DNA from: CAZWCX01 sp964632945
GTDB taxonomy: Bacteria > Planctomycetota > MHYJ01 > WSZJ01 > CAZWCX01
Length of the DNA: 64,000 nt
Direction: 5' to 3'
Assembly (NCBI GenBank): GCA_964632945.1
Contig: CAZWCX010000021.1
Location: forward strand, 1 to 64,000
Numbering within the stretch: the first letter of the stretch is position 1; every line of letters begins with the position of its first letter. Shown in pieces: positions 8,703 to 16,719 of this stretch. The notes below the pieces were generated by a model that worked only from the letters and a program-made list of their open reading frames with translations, searched no databases and had not been told where the DNA came from. The position numbers and the translations under genes are program-made.

Positions 8703-10472
8703 TCAACGTTCCTGAATCAGGAACCAATTGCCGTCCCGGAACACCCAGCCGAGGGTGTGGGAGACGGTCCGACCGGCCGCCCCCGGCCGGAGGCGGGGCA
8801 GCCGCATTTCGATCTCCGCGCGCATCTCGGCGCCGTCGAGCTGGCCGACGACCTTGTCCCACTCGCCGGAGCGGTGGGTGCCCTCGACCGTCATCTGCGG
8901 AATGAGGCCCTCGGGGAGCGGGGTATCCCGTTCCAACTTCCGCTGAAAGATCGCCCGCAGGTTCGTCCACGTGCTTGCGGCCGATTCCGGGTGCAGATAG
9001 GCCTTGGCCGCATCGGGTTCGCCGTGACGGAGCCGGTGGAGGAACGCCTCGGTGCGATCGTGCACGACCTCCTCCTCCACGGTCAGGAAGGTGGTCCAGG
9101 CGTCGCGGGCGACGGGTGCCTGCGCGTTGGTTTGCAACGTCCGGATCAGCTCCGTCCGGAGCGCCTCGGCCTGTTTCTCGAACTTCTCCCGCCTCACGAG
9201 ATCGGGCGGCTCCGCCCGCAAGGCGTTGCGCGCCTGCGCGGCGAGGGCCTGGTAGAGGAGGACCGAGGCCTTCAGGTTCACTTCGAGGTTGCCGGCATGC
9301 TTCTGTGCGACCTCGCGATAGCGGGCGGCGACCTCTTCCGGATGGTCGGCGCGGTCGCGGGAGAACGCCACCGCCGCCTCCAGGTCGATCCGCGGCTGTC
9401 GTCCCTTGCGCGCCAGACCGACGCCGGCCGCCACGCCCACGACCAGGAGAAGCAGGGCGCCCGCCGCGAGGCCGACGGCGCGCGCGGCCGGGCGGCGTCC
9501 GGCGACATGAGTCGGATGGATCGCGACACTGCCGCGCGGGTCCTTCATCGTCTCCAGCGCCTGGAGCACGTCGGTCATCCTCTGCGGCCGGCGGCTCGCG
9601 TCCTTTTCGAGCATCGCCACCACCAGGTCCGAGAGCGGCCGGGGGATCGACGTGTCCATCTGGATGGGCGGGACCACGGCTTCGGTGGCATGCTTCATGA
9701 TCACGGAAATCGCATTGGTCCCTTCGAACGGCACCCGGCCGGTGAGCATCGCGTAGATCGTGGCGCCGAGCGCGTAGACATCGCTGCGCTCGTCGACCTT
9801 CTCGCCGCGCCCCTGCTCGGGGGGCATGAAGTGCGGGGTGCCGAGCACCTGGCCCGTCACGGAGGCGCTGCCCGCCTCGACGAGGTCGCGGGCGAGGCCG
9901 AAGTCGACGACCTTGATCTTGCTGTCCTTGCTGATCAGGATGTTGCCGGGCTTGATGTCGCGATGGATGATTCCGTTGGCATGGGCGTATTCGAGCGCGG
10001 CGGCGATGCGCTTGGCGATCGACACCGTCTCGGTCGCGGGCAGCTTCTTGCGGTTCTCCAGCAGGCGCTCCAGGGAGATGCCGTCGACGAACTGCATCGC
10101 GATGTAGTGGTATCCGTCCGCGGCGCCGACATCGTAGACCTGGACGATGCCGACGTGTTCCAGGCGCGCCGCCGCGCGCGCTTCGCGGACGAACCGCTGG
10201 ACGAACGCGTCGTCCGCGGCGAAATGGGGCGACAGGAGCTTCAGGGCGGTCGGCCGGTTCAGGCCCTCATGGCGGGCGAAATGGACGGCGCCGAATCCGC
10301 CGCGCCCGAGCAGCTTGCCGAGTTTGTACGGGCCGACCGTGTTCCCGTCCATCCGATCGGGCTCCGGCATCACGACCTCCCCGGCCACGCGCGGCAGGGG
10401 GACGGTCGGCGCCTCCCCATAGCCGGGGGAGGGCTGGGTGGGGCCGCCCAGAGGCGGTTGCGTGTTCGGCAT
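8703..10472 (-). CDS. Membrane-anchored Ser/Thr protein kinase
   Basis: The protein has 589 residues. The kinase domain (about 49-310) is complete: GRGGFG loop (56-61), K78, HRD (170-172) in HRDIKPGN, DFG (190-192), then the TPHFMPPEQ activation segment. Residues 333-354 form one transmembrane helix, placing the C-terminal 235 residues outside the cytoplasm; this part is helical and then ends in a beta-rich domain (VVGQLDGAEMRAEIEMRLP) that looks like a SnoaL/NTF2-like sensor, which is an inference. The ATG at 10472 is preceded by AGGAAAC; an in-frame start 40 codons upstream has no such site. A promoter candidate lies about 50-75 nt upstream. Confidence 0.93.
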   Translation of the reverse strand: MPNTQPPLGGPTQPSPGYGEAPTVPLPRVAGEVVMPEPDRMDGNTVGPYKLGKLLGRGGFGAVHFARHEGLNRPTALKLLSPHFAADDAFVQRFVREARAAARLEHVGIVQVYDVGAADGYHYIAMQFVDGISLERLLENRKKLPATETVSIAKRIAAALEYAHANGIIHRDIKPGNILISKDSKIKVVDFGLARDLVEAGSASVTGQVLGTPHFMPPEQGRGEKVDERSDVYALGATIYAMLTGRVPFEGTNAISVIMKHATEAVVPPIQMDTSIPRPLSDLVVAMLEKDASRRPQRMTDVLQALETMKDPRGSVAIHPTHVAGRRPAARAVGLAAGALLLLVVGVAAGVGLARKGRQPRIDLEAAVAFSRDRADHPEEVAARYREVAQKHAGNLEVNLKASVLLYQALAAQARNALRAEPPDLVRREKFEKQAEALRTELIRTLQTNAQAPVARDAWTTFLTVEEEVVHDRTEAFLHRLRHGEPDAAKAYLHPESAASTWTNLRAIFQRKLERDTPLPEGLIPQMTVEGTHRSGEWDKVVGQLDGAEMRAEIEMRLPRLRPGAAGRTVSHTLGWVFRDGNWFLIQER

Positions 10473-10519
10473 AGTTTCCTCGGCGCCGATCCGGTTCCCG
10501 TCCCGAATCGGGGCAGCCC

Positions 10520-10549
10520 ATGATAGCCGCGGGCAGGACGCAGACGCAA
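10520..10549 (-). promoter_or_regulatory. Promoter candidate for the kinase gene ending at 8703
   Basis: On the minus strand TTGCGT (10544-10549) and TATCAT (10520-10525) are separated by 18 nt. This would start a transcript near 10513 with a leader of about 40 nt. It is seen by eye only. Confidence 0.45.
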
Positions 10550-10669
10550 TGGTTTCGCTCGCCCGACGGGGTCTTCCGATTGAACCCCCCAACCGGCCGG
10601 CCGGACCGGCCGTCCCGGCCCCGCCACCTCAGGCTTGTCGCTGCCGCGAAAGCCGGATATCATCGGTCT

Positions 10670-10831
10670 CAGGGTCCCTCCGGTGCGCGTCTCGCGCCCG
10701 GGGGTTCTTCCCTTCCAGCGCGGGGAGGCGCCCACACACGCCGACCCGCGTGGGGCCGGTTCCGGGCAACCGGACCGGTCCCTCCGAAAACGAACCGGGC
10801 GGGCCGATCGCGGGCCCGCCCGGTCTTGTTT
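10670..10831 (+). ncRNA. Candidate small RNA (promoter and terminator bracket)
   Basis: The 320-nt space between the two minus-strand genes holds, on the plus strand, TTGTCG (10635-10640), 17 nt, then TATCAT (10658-10663). About 130 nt further on is the 12-bp hairpin at 10794-10824 followed by CTTGTTT, which could end a plus-strand transcript. No ORF lies between. The evidence is only this bracket, so the call is weak. Confidence 0.25.
10794..10824 (-). terminator. Rho-independent terminator, possibly bidirectional
   Basis: A perfect 12-bp GC-rich stem (10794-10805 with 10813-10824) closes a 7-nt loop. On the minus strand it is followed by TCGTTTTCGG, and on the plus strand by CTTGTTT. It begins 19 nt after the TAG at 10843 and 133 nt after the UGA at 10957, which supports 10843 as the true end of the secreted-protein gene. 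Confidence 0.75.
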
Positions 10832-10842
10832 CCAGCCGTCGT

Positions 10843-10959
10843 CTACTGCCAGTCGCTCGCCATCTTGCCGAGCATCTGCTGGTACTGGTCTTCGCTGAGC
10901 ATCACCTTGATCTCGTCGTTATCTACTCCGCCGGAGTAGTCATCGGGGTTGCCCCCTCA
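10843..10959 (-). other. In-frame UGA and read-through C-terminal extension
   Basis: After the UGA (10957-10959) the same frame reads GGNPDDYSGGVDNDEIK and then VMLSEDQYQQMLGKMASDWQ before a TAG (10843-10845). The composition is that of a real charged helical C-terminus, not random GC-rich translation. No frame shift is needed. With selenocysteine read at the UGA the motif is C-L-S-U. The terminator lies 19 nt past the TAG. The alternatives are a nonsense mutation or a base error, since for example TGC or TGG would be coding. Confidence 0.65.
10923..10939 (-). promoter_or_regulatory. bSECIS-like hairpin downstream of the UGA
   Basis: A perfect 7-bp stem CTACTCC-GGC-GGAGTAG begins 17 nt after the UGA, so its apical loop starts 24 nt after it, and the first loop base is G. 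This agrees with the general description of bacterial SECIS elements (a short stem-loop within roughly 16-37 nt of the UGA with a G early in the loop). A second small hairpin, GGGG-GCAA-CCCC (10945-10956), directly abuts the UGA. The function is inferred. Confidence 0.5.
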
Positions 10960-12102
10960 CGACAAGCACATGGTGCCCCGGTTCACGTCCTTTCCGGACT
11001 TCTTGTCCTTCACCTGCACCCGCGGGGTGATCGCCTGGGGCTTGAAGGTGTGATACTCCTCCTTCGCGCTCCCGACGATCCGCACCTCGCTGGAGTGGAT
11101 CTGGACCTTGCCGCCGCTGACCTCGTAGGTGAACTCGATCTTGACGTCCATCCCCCAGGTGGGAGCGGCCGTCTGGCCCGAGGAGACCGCGATCGCCTCC
11201 ATCGTGCCCTGGCGGATCCGACAGGACATCTTGCCCCGCCGCAGTTCGCCGATCACGAGATTGTAGTTCCCCGCGGGAACCAGCATGCCGCCCTTGGCGG
11301 CGGTGGCCGCGTCGAAGAAGTGCTCGCCGTTGCCGACCACGCACCACGCGAGGTCGCCGTTGGCCTTGAAGTTCTTCTTCATGTCGAGCGTGCCGGCCGC
11401 TTCCGTGTACGCCTTGGTCCAGAACCGGCCGCCCTGCTTGTCGACCCGGATCTGGTAGAGCTTGCCCTCAATGCTGAGGACGGTCCCCAGCGGCGCCGCG
11501 TATCCGGCCTCGCCGACCGCGACCGCATCGGATCCGTAATCGTTCCAGTAGCCGTTGGAATCGTCGTCGATGAAGGTGACCTTGGTCTTGCCCACGGTCC
11601 CCTGCGCCATGCCGTTGCGCTGAATCCCCCAGCTGCCGTCCCGCCCCTTGTAGGCGCGGATCGCGTACGGACGCTTCGTGCCGTCCGGGTTGGTCAGGCT
11701 CAACACGGCCGAGTCCACGTTGCTCTTCAGCTTGGTATCCAGTTTGTCATCCCCGTTGGTGTCCAAGACGAGGTAATTGCCGTCGAATCCGGCGACCACG
11801 CCGTCCTTGCCCGCGTGCGGGAACGGCAGGTAGGTCTCGCCCGGCGCCGACGACAATTCGATCTTGTAATTCTCCCCCGGGGTCACGTAGGGGAACGGGA
11901 GGTGGGAGTGGGGTTTGAACGTGAGCGGACGGGCCTCCCAGCCATCCGACTCGAGCGCCTTCGGATCCTCATCCCGTCCCGGAGCCGGCTTGTCCTTCTG
12001 CTCGACCGTCGTGGTATTGCCGTCCTGGGCCCAGGTTGCGGCAGGTCCAAACAGCAGGGCCAGTCCCAGGAGGATGAGGGTACACCCAAACGATGCCCTC
12101 AT
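10957..12102 (-). CDS. Secreted protein of unknown function, interrupted by in-frame UGA
   Basis: Up to the UGA the product has 381 residues. The start at 12102 follows a strong AGGAGG site, and residues 1-24 are a signal peptide (hydrophobic LILLGLALLFGPAA, then TWAQ). The mature part is beta-rich and has two Asp/Asn-rich, calcium-loop-like stretches, DTNGDDKLD and IDDDSNGYWND. I do not recognise a named family. The frame ends MCLS-UGA, but the same frame continues for 37 more coding-looking codons to a TAG at 10843, directly before a terminator. The protein may thus be 419 residues with selenocysteine at 382 in a CxxU motif (C379), or a gene with a nonsense change. It acts outside the cytoplasm. 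Confidence 0.85.
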   Translation of the reverse strand: MRASFGCTLILLGLALLFGPAATWAQDGNTTTVEQKDKPAPGRDEDPKALESDGWEARPLTFKPHSHLPFPYVTPGENYKIELSSAPGETYLPFPHAGKDGVVAGFDGNYLVLDTNGDDKLDTKLKSNVDSAVLSLTNPDGTKRPYAIRAYKGRDGSWGIQRNGMAQGTVGKTKVTFIDDDSNGYWNDYGSDAVAVGEAGYAAPLGTVLSIEGKLYQIRVDKQGGRFWTKAYTEAAGTLDMKKNFKANGDLAWCVVGNGEHFFDAATAAKGGMLVPAGNYNLVIGELRRGKMSCRIRQGTMEAIAVSSGQTAAPTWGMDVKIEFTYEVSGGKVQIHSSEVRIVGSAKEEYHTFKPQAITPRVQVKDKKSGKDVNRGTMCLS

Positions 12103-12196
12103 TGACTCCTCCTGACCAAGAGTTGCGCGCACCAACCGAATCGACACGAGTGAATTTGAATTTTCGGGTTTCTTGCCGGAAGAGTCAACGAAAATG

Positions 12197-12225
12197 GTGA
12201 AATCCGGGTACGAATCTGCTAATAT
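12197..12225 (+). promoter_or_regulatory. Promoter candidate for tRNA-Arg
   Basis: GTGAAA (12197-12202), 17 nt, then TAATAT (12220-12225). The tRNA begins 20 nt further on. This AT-rich patch stands out in GC-rich surroundings. Confidence 0.5.
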
Positions 12226-12244
12226 GATGCGCCGCGCAGTGGGC

Positions 12245-12318
12245 GCCCCCGTAGCTCAACTGGATAGAGCATCGGATTTCTAATCCGAGGGTTGCAGGTT
12301 CAATTCCTGCCGGGGGTA
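12245..12318 (+). tRNA. tRNA-Arg (anticodon UCU)
   Basis: A 74-nt cloverleaf: acceptor stem GCCCCCG with CGGGGGT (one G-U pair), D-arm GCTC..GAGC, anticodon stem TCGGA/TCCGA with loop TTTCTAA (anticodon TCT), and T-arm GCAGG-TTCAATT-CCTGC. The 3' CCA is not encoded. It decodes the rare AGA codon, expected to be minor in this GC-rich genome. Confidence 0.97.
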
Positions 12319-12337
12319 TCCGAGGGGAGAGAGAAGG

Positions 12338-13711
12338 ATGGCGGAACGGTCCAAGCGGGCGACGAAACGGGCAACCCCAACTCGTGCCCGGAGTCACGGC
12401 AAGTCCCCCACCCGCGGGGGGGGCACCCGGCGAGCGACCGGCACCCCGCGCGGCGGTCCGGCCAAACCCCGACCCAGACCCGGGGCCGGGCCCGGAAGTC
12501 GTGGACCTACCAGCATCAACATCCAGGTCACCCTCTCCACGGATACCCCCCTGTTGCACGTCTGCGACCCCTTCCGCCTGCGTCACCGCGTGCGCGACAA
12601 GGCCAGTTGGTGGGCGGACGACCGCTCCATGCACCAGGAGGCGTCCCGCGGCCACCTCATCCCCGTCCACACCGGCGCGGACGGCGTCTTCAGCCTGCGC
12701 GTCACCACCGGCCGCCTGACCACCCATGAGAACGAGTTCAAGGAAGAGGAGCGGACCGGGTACTGGCTCGAGGTCCGCAGCGGATCGATTTTCGTCGGCT
12801 CGGGCGAAGACCTGCCGGGGGAAGGCCACCCCATGGCGGAAGACCCCGAACGCACCGTGCGCCTGCGCACCGGGCGGTATGCGGCGACCATCTACCGGAT
12901 CGAGGAAGTCGGGGACGACATCCCCGCCTACGTCGTCCGGCTCGTGCCGATCGCGCGCACCGAGCGACCGCCCGAGCCCCCGCCGCCCGCCTCCACCGTC
13001 GCCGAGGGGGACCAGGAGACCGATTTCGAGAAGGCGGAGAAACTCCTCGATGCCGGCAAGATCGAAGAGGCGGAGCGGATCTGCTCTTCCTACCTGCAGC
13101 GCGAATTGGACGAACATTCGTACGACTTCCGCACGCTGCGCGCGCGCGCACGGCGCCTGCGCGGCGATCTGGACGGCGCCTACGTCGACATCACCGCCGC
13201 CATCGACGATTTCGCCTTCGGCGAGCGCATCGCGGAGTACGCCTCCATCCTCTATGCGCGCGGGGAAAAGGAGGAGGCGATGGACACCGCCCTGTGGGCG
13301 ATCCTGGACTCCTACAACGAGTACCCCCTCGTCCTCGAGGTGCGCGCGATGCGCATGGGCTGGCTGATCGCCGAGGGGCGGATCACCGAGGCCCAGGTGC
13401 ACATGGGCGCCATCCGCGAGGATCGCACCATCATGAGCCCGCGCAGCGAGCCGAAGCTGTTCGAGGAGATCGACCGCCTCCGTTCGAAACTGAAGGCGGG
13501 CGCCAAGCCCCGCTTCTCGAACGGGTCGCTCTCCATCGAAGTCCCGGAAGAAGACATCGTCGGGACGGTGCGGCACAAGCTGGAAATCAATGCAGACAAG
13601 CCGTGGAAGCAGCTGGAGCTGCTCATGATCGGCGCCCGCCTCGGACCCCGGTCGGAATTCCGCAAGCAGCGGGACGATACCGCCGCCCGGCTGATCAAGG
13701 TGAAGAAATAG
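12338..13711 (+). CDS. Hypothetical TPR-like protein with basic N-terminal tail
   Basis: The protein has 457 residues. Residues 1-57 are a Lys/Arg/Pro/Gly-rich disordered tail resembling nucleic-acid-binding extensions. Residues 58-210 form a predicted beta domain (INIQVTLSTDTPLLHVCDPF...) with no family I recognise. Residues 225-390 look like tetratricopeptide helices (FEKAEKLLDAGKIEEAERIC, then LRARARRLRGDLDGAYVDI). The ATG is preceded by GAGAGAGAAGG. There is no signal peptide or membrane segment, so it is probably cytosolic. It lies 19 nt after the tRNA and 23 nt before the next gene, and is probably co-transcribed with the latter. Confidence 0.8.
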   Translation: MAERSKRATKRATPTRARSHGKSPTRGGGTRRATGTPRGGPAKPRPRPGAGPGSRGPTSINIQVTLSTDTPLLHVCDPFRLRHRVRDKASWWADDRSMHQEASRGHLIPVHTGADGVFSLRVTTGRLTTHENEFKEEERTGYWLEVRSGSIFVGSGEDLPGEGHPMAEDPERTVRLRTGRYAATIYRIEEVGDDIPAYVVRLVPIARTERPPEPPPPASTVAEGDQETDFEKAEKLLDAGKIEEAERICSSYLQRELDEHSYDFRTLRARARRLRGDLDGAYVDITAAIDDFAFGERIAEYASILYARGEKEEAMDTALWAILDSYNEYPLVLEVRAMRMGWLIAEGRITEAQVHMGAIREDRTIMSPRSEPKLFEEIDRLRSKLKAGAKPRFSNGSLSIEVPEEDIVGTVRHKLEINADKPWKQLELLMIGARLGPRSEFRKQRDDTAARLIKVKK

Positions 13712-13734
13712 ACCGTTCGGGAGATGGATCCACG

Positions 13735-15213
13735 ATGGCCCCCACGACCACCGAGCCGTTCTTGAAGTCCTGTGGCATGTCGAACAAGGAGATCCTGCGC
13801 TGCCTCGCGCTCAAGCGCGACGAGGGGTTGCTGGAGGCGCTCAAGGGCTTGTTCGACTCGCCCGAGCACCTGCGCACCTTCCTGCAGGAGTTCGACCTCA
13901 CCTGGTTCTTCAAGGACGAAACTCCGCCGTTCCTGTCCGACGCCGGCAGCCCGCCGGAGGCCGCGCCCTCCTCGCGCTACTTGGCCAACCTCAAGCTCTC
14001 CCGCGGGGTCGAGGGGCTCGGGGAGGCCCTGCGTTCCTGGTGCGGCGTCCGCCGCCGGGCGATCAAGAAGGCCTTCAAGAAGGTTGCCGACGAGGAGACC
14101 TTCGCCCGCTGTTTCGGCGAGATTCGCGGCATCGACGAGTTCCTGCTCTGGGTCTTCGAAACCCAGCTGGCCACCCGCGGCGAGACGCGCGGCCTCATCC
14201 TCGAGCCGGACGACATCGTCGCGTTCGAGTTGAACAAGAACCTGATCTTCGCCGTCGACGCCAAGGAGGGTCTGCTGCCGCTCGACGGCGAAATCGGCCA
14301 GGCGACCTTCCGCGCGGACGTGTTGCCGCATTCGCTTTTGATGGTGTTCCTGGTCGCGTACATCCTCGAGGGCGGAAACTTCTACGTCGGCCACTCCCAG
14401 AAGGACCGCAAGGAGTTCGACCAGAAGCAATTGCGGGTGGTCGAGCGCTTGTCCACCCTGTCCGGGCTGGACCTCCGGACGGCCGTCCCCGAAAGCCTGC
14501 GCGCAGCCCTGTCCGCCCGGCTTGCCGAGCTGCGTGATCCCTACAAGATTTCCCTCGCGATCGACCGCTGCGACAAGTACCTCGTCTATCTGCAGGAGAT
14601 GGCGGGAGAGAACTGGAACCACTTCCGCAAGCCCGAGCCGATGCGGACCTGTCCGGCCTGCGGGACGAGCGATTCGTGGATCGGCCACAAGTGCGAGGGA
14701 TGCGGCCACTGTCATTGCCGCGGGTGCGTGAAGAAGAGCCGCGGCAACCTGTGCCAGGCCTGTGCCGAGGCCGGCGTCTCGCCGGTTCCGGAGCCGACGG
14801 TACGGGAAGACCTCGAGGCGGCGGCGGAGGCCGCGCGCAAGGCGGAGGAGGGCTCCCGGCCGTCCGCCTTCGACGCCCTGCTCAGCTCGGCGGCGGGGTC
14901 GGTCCCGTCCCCCGAGAGAAAGTCCGCCGGGTCGCTCCTCGACTCCATCGCCCCCGAGCCCGTGGCGGTCGCGTCCGGCGGCGCCGCAACGTCGATCCTC
15001 GGCATCGTCGACCTCGGTCGCGAAACGCTCGCCGGCTTCCAGACCGCCGTGCGCGCGAAGTTCCAGACCGTCAAGTCGGTGGACGCCGCCACCGCCAGCG
15101 TTCCCTGCTGCGGTCGTGAGACCGCCCTCGAACTGGTCGAGCTCGCCGACGGAAAGATCAAGTATGGCTACTGCGGAAAGTGCCTGACCGCGTACCTCGC
15201 GACCGGATCGTAA
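13735..15213 (+). CDS. Hypothetical zinc-ribbon protein
   Basis: The protein has 492 residues. Residues 1-300 are mostly helical and of no recognised family. Residues about 303-345 hold a cysteine cluster of paired motifs (CPACG, CEGCGHCHCRGC, CQAC) typical of treble-clef or zinc-ribbon folds. A Pro/Ser/Ala-rich linker follows, and the last 60 residues carry further cysteines (VPCCGRE and YGYCGKC) that could form a second zinc ribbon. The ATG at 13735 lies 23 nt after the preceding gene; an internal ATG 14 codons later is also possible. No secretion signal. The role is unknown; paired zinc ribbons suggest protein or nucleic-acid binding. Confidence 0.78.
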   Translation: MAPTTTEPFLKSCGMSNKEILRCLALKRDEGLLEALKGLFDSPEHLRTFLQEFDLTWFFKDETPPFLSDAGSPPEAAPSSRYLANLKLSRGVEGLGEALRSWCGVRRRAIKKAFKKVADEETFARCFGEIRGIDEFLLWVFETQLATRGETRGLILEPDDIVAFELNKNLIFAVDAKEGLLPLDGEIGQATFRADVLPHSLLMVFLVAYILEGGNFYVGHSQKDRKEFDQKQLRVVERLSTLSGLDLRTAVPESLRAALSARLAELRDPYKISLAIDRCDKYLVYLQEMAGENWNHFRKPEPMRTCPACGTSDSWIGHKCEGCGHCHCRGCVKKSRGNLCQACAEAGVSPVPEPTVREDLEAAAEAARKAEEGSRPSAFDALLSSAAGSVPSPERKSAGSLLDSIAPEPVAVASGGAATSILGIVDLGRETLAGFQTAVRAKFQTVKSVDAATASVPCCGRETALELVELADGKIKYGYCGKCLTAYLATGS

Positions 15214-15262
15214 CCCCGGAAGTCGACCGCCGACAGCCGCGACCGTCACCCGGCCCTTTCTC

Positions 15263-15290
15263 TTGACTCGACCGGGTGGCTCCTTAGAAT
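15263..15290 (+). promoter_or_regulatory. Sigma-70-type promoter before the membrane protein gene at 15404
   Basis: TTGACT (15263-15268), 16 nt, TAGAAT (15285-15290). Predicted transcription start is near 15297, leaving a leader of about 105 nt. Confidence 0.6.
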
Positions 15291-15403
15291 GCCGTTCTTG
15301 TCCGCCGCAGGCCGGCGGGCGATGAAACCTTCCTTCGTGGCCCTGCCCGTCGTCCGGCGGGGCCCTGCACCACAACCGATCCGAGTTTTTGGGGGGTGTG
15401 TCG

Positions 15404-15967
15404 ATGGGCTTCGGTGATCGATTCAAGGCGGCCCTGGACATCTTCAAGCCGAACGCGGTCGCCTATATCGTCGGGATCCTGATCGGCGGCGTGCTCGCCG
15501 GAACCGTCATCCTCACCGGTCCCGCCATGGTCGGGATCATGTATATGGCCATCAAGGGGGCGCGCAAGCAGACCGTGGAGATCGGGGACGTCTTCGTCGG
15601 GTTCCAGAACGCCGGCCCCACCATCATCCTCGGTCTGGTCTTCGGCCTCGGCGGGATGGTCGTGAGCGCCCTCACCCTCGGGCTGGGGATGCTCGTCGTC
15701 CTGCCCCTGTCCGTCTGGGCGTACGCGCACATGGCCGACCAGAAGCCGAGCGATTTCAACGCGTCCCTAAGCTACTCCATCGATCTCCTGAAGAAGGACT
15801 GGCAGACGGCGATCTTCCCCCCCCTGCTGTGGCTGATCGTCTGCAGCATCCTGGGTATGCTCGCGTGCTGCGTCGGGTGGTTCGTGACGCTCCCGGTGGC
15901 CTACATCGCGCTGGCCATGATCTATGCGGAACAGGCCGGCAAGTCGGGAATGGCCACTCCCGCCTAG
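15404..15967 (+). CDS. Integral membrane protein, unknown function
   Basis: The protein has 187 residues. It has a short cytosolic N-terminus with a DIFKPN motif, then hydrophobic blocks at about 20-52, 72-106 and 133-166 that make four to six transmembrane helices. The architecture resembles small DUF975/DUF4013-like membrane proteins, but I cannot assign a family with certainty. A G-rich stretch (GGGGGGTGTG) before the ATG may serve as ribosome site. A sigma-70-type promoter lies about 115 nt upstream, and downstream is a structured element and then a terminator, so it is likely a single-gene unit. Confidence 0.8.
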   Translation: MGFGDRFKAALDIFKPNAVAYIVGILIGGVLAGTVILTGPAMVGIMYMAIKGARKQTVEIGDVFVGFQNAGPTIILGLVFGLGGMVVSALTLGLGMLVVLPLSVWAYAHMADQKPSDFNASLSYSIDLLKKDWQTAIFPPLLWLIVCSILGMLACCVGWFVTLPVAYIALAMIYAEQAGKSGMATPA

Positions 15968-15985
15968 TGGGTCTTCCTTGAGATC

Positions 15986-16140
15986 CTAGGTTCGGCCGAG
16001 GTGATTTTCGCGCCCGGCGAGGCGCGAGGAGGAGGCGATGCCCCAGTGCATCGCCGACGACGAGCAACGAAGCCCGGCGCGAAAAGCGACCGGACCAACC
16101 TGGGAAATCAAGGTTGAAGCCCCACTAGTTCCGGCTGAGG
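15986..16140 (+). repeat. Structured repeat-like element of unknown type
   Basis: This 155-nt non-coding stretch has nested symmetry: an outer 10-bp stem (TTTTCGCGCC 16005-16014 with GGCGCGAAAA 16076-16085), an inner perfect 8-bp hairpin (GGCGATGC 16034-16041 with GCATCGCC 16048-16055, loop CCCAGT), and a further 6-bp hairpin CAACCT/AGGTTG (16096-16116). Imperfect direct repeats matching at 13 of 16 positions flank it (15986-16001 and 16125-16140). It could be a mobile palindromic repeat or a structured RNA; the strand is arbitrary. Confidence 0.45.
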
Positions 16141-16169
16141 CCCGCGTTCCCGCGCGTTTCGTGTTTTCC

Positions 16170-16201
16170 CGCCGGGCGGCTCCGTGAGGCGCCGCCCGGC
16201 G
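16170..16201 (+). terminator. Hairpin, probable terminator
   Basis: A perfect 11-bp stem (CGCCGGGCGGC with GCCGCCCGGCG) closes a 10-nt loop and is followed by TTGTCGTT on the plus strand. It separates the membrane protein gene at 15404 from the gene at 16230. The U-tract is weak. Confidence 0.45.
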
Positions 16202-16229
16202 TTGTCGTTCCGGAACTCTCCGGAGCGGG

Positions 16230-16697
16230 ATGCCGATGAAAGACGCACGTCTCGACGGGGCGCCTGCGGGCGCCCCCGCGGTACCCCGCACCTCCGACGC
16301 GGCAGCCCTGGTCGCCGCCTTGGTGCTCGTGGTCCTGTCGGCCGTTCTGGGCGTGACCCGCGTTCCCGGTGGACCGGAGCAGGTCGTCGCCGGAGACTCC
16401 ACCCTGCCCGGGGTCTGCGTGCTGCGCTCCTGGGTCGGCATTTCCTGCCCGGGCTGCGGACTGACGCGCAGCTTCATCAGCCTCGGACACCTCGACTGGA
16501 AAAGTGGGTTCGACCATCACCCCCTCGGCCCGGTGTTCTTTCTGTTCGTCCTGGCCCAGATCCCGTACCGGATTGCGATGCTGATCTCCCCCGTCGCGCG
16601 GCAGCGGCGGCCGGCCACGATCTGGACCGGCCGCCTCGTTTGGGGGGCCTGCGGGCTTCTGCTGGCGACGTGGGCGGTCCGCGGCTTCACCTCCTGA
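16230..16697 (+). CDS. DUF2752 membrane protein
   Basis: The protein has 155 residues with three hydrophobic segments (about 25-42, 104-122, 137-152) and the DUF2752 signature CPGCGLTRSF in the loop after the first helix. The family is widespread and functionally undefined; the CxxC pair could bind metal. GGAG lies 4 nt before the ATG at 16230, and a second ATG two codons later is equally well placed. It lies 22 nt before the agmatinase gene and may be co-transcribed with it. Confidence 0.88.
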   Translation: MPMKDARLDGAPAGAPAVPRTSDAAALVAALVLVVLSAVLGVTRVPGGPEQVVAGDSTLPGVCVLRSWVGISCPGCGLTRSFISLGHLDWKSGFDHHPLGPVFFLFVLAQIPYRIAMLISPVARQRRPATIWTGRLVWGACGLLLATWAVRGFTS

Positions 16698-16719
16698 CCC
16701 GACTTCCCCGGGAGCCTCC

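Noticed and set aside
16038..16187. A 49-codon ORF (MPQCIADDEQRS...) with a strong GAGGAGGAGG site before its ATG
   Set aside because: Its start region is the inner hairpin of the symmetrical element, and the purine-rich 'ribosome site' is one arm of that symmetry; the product has no protein-like features.
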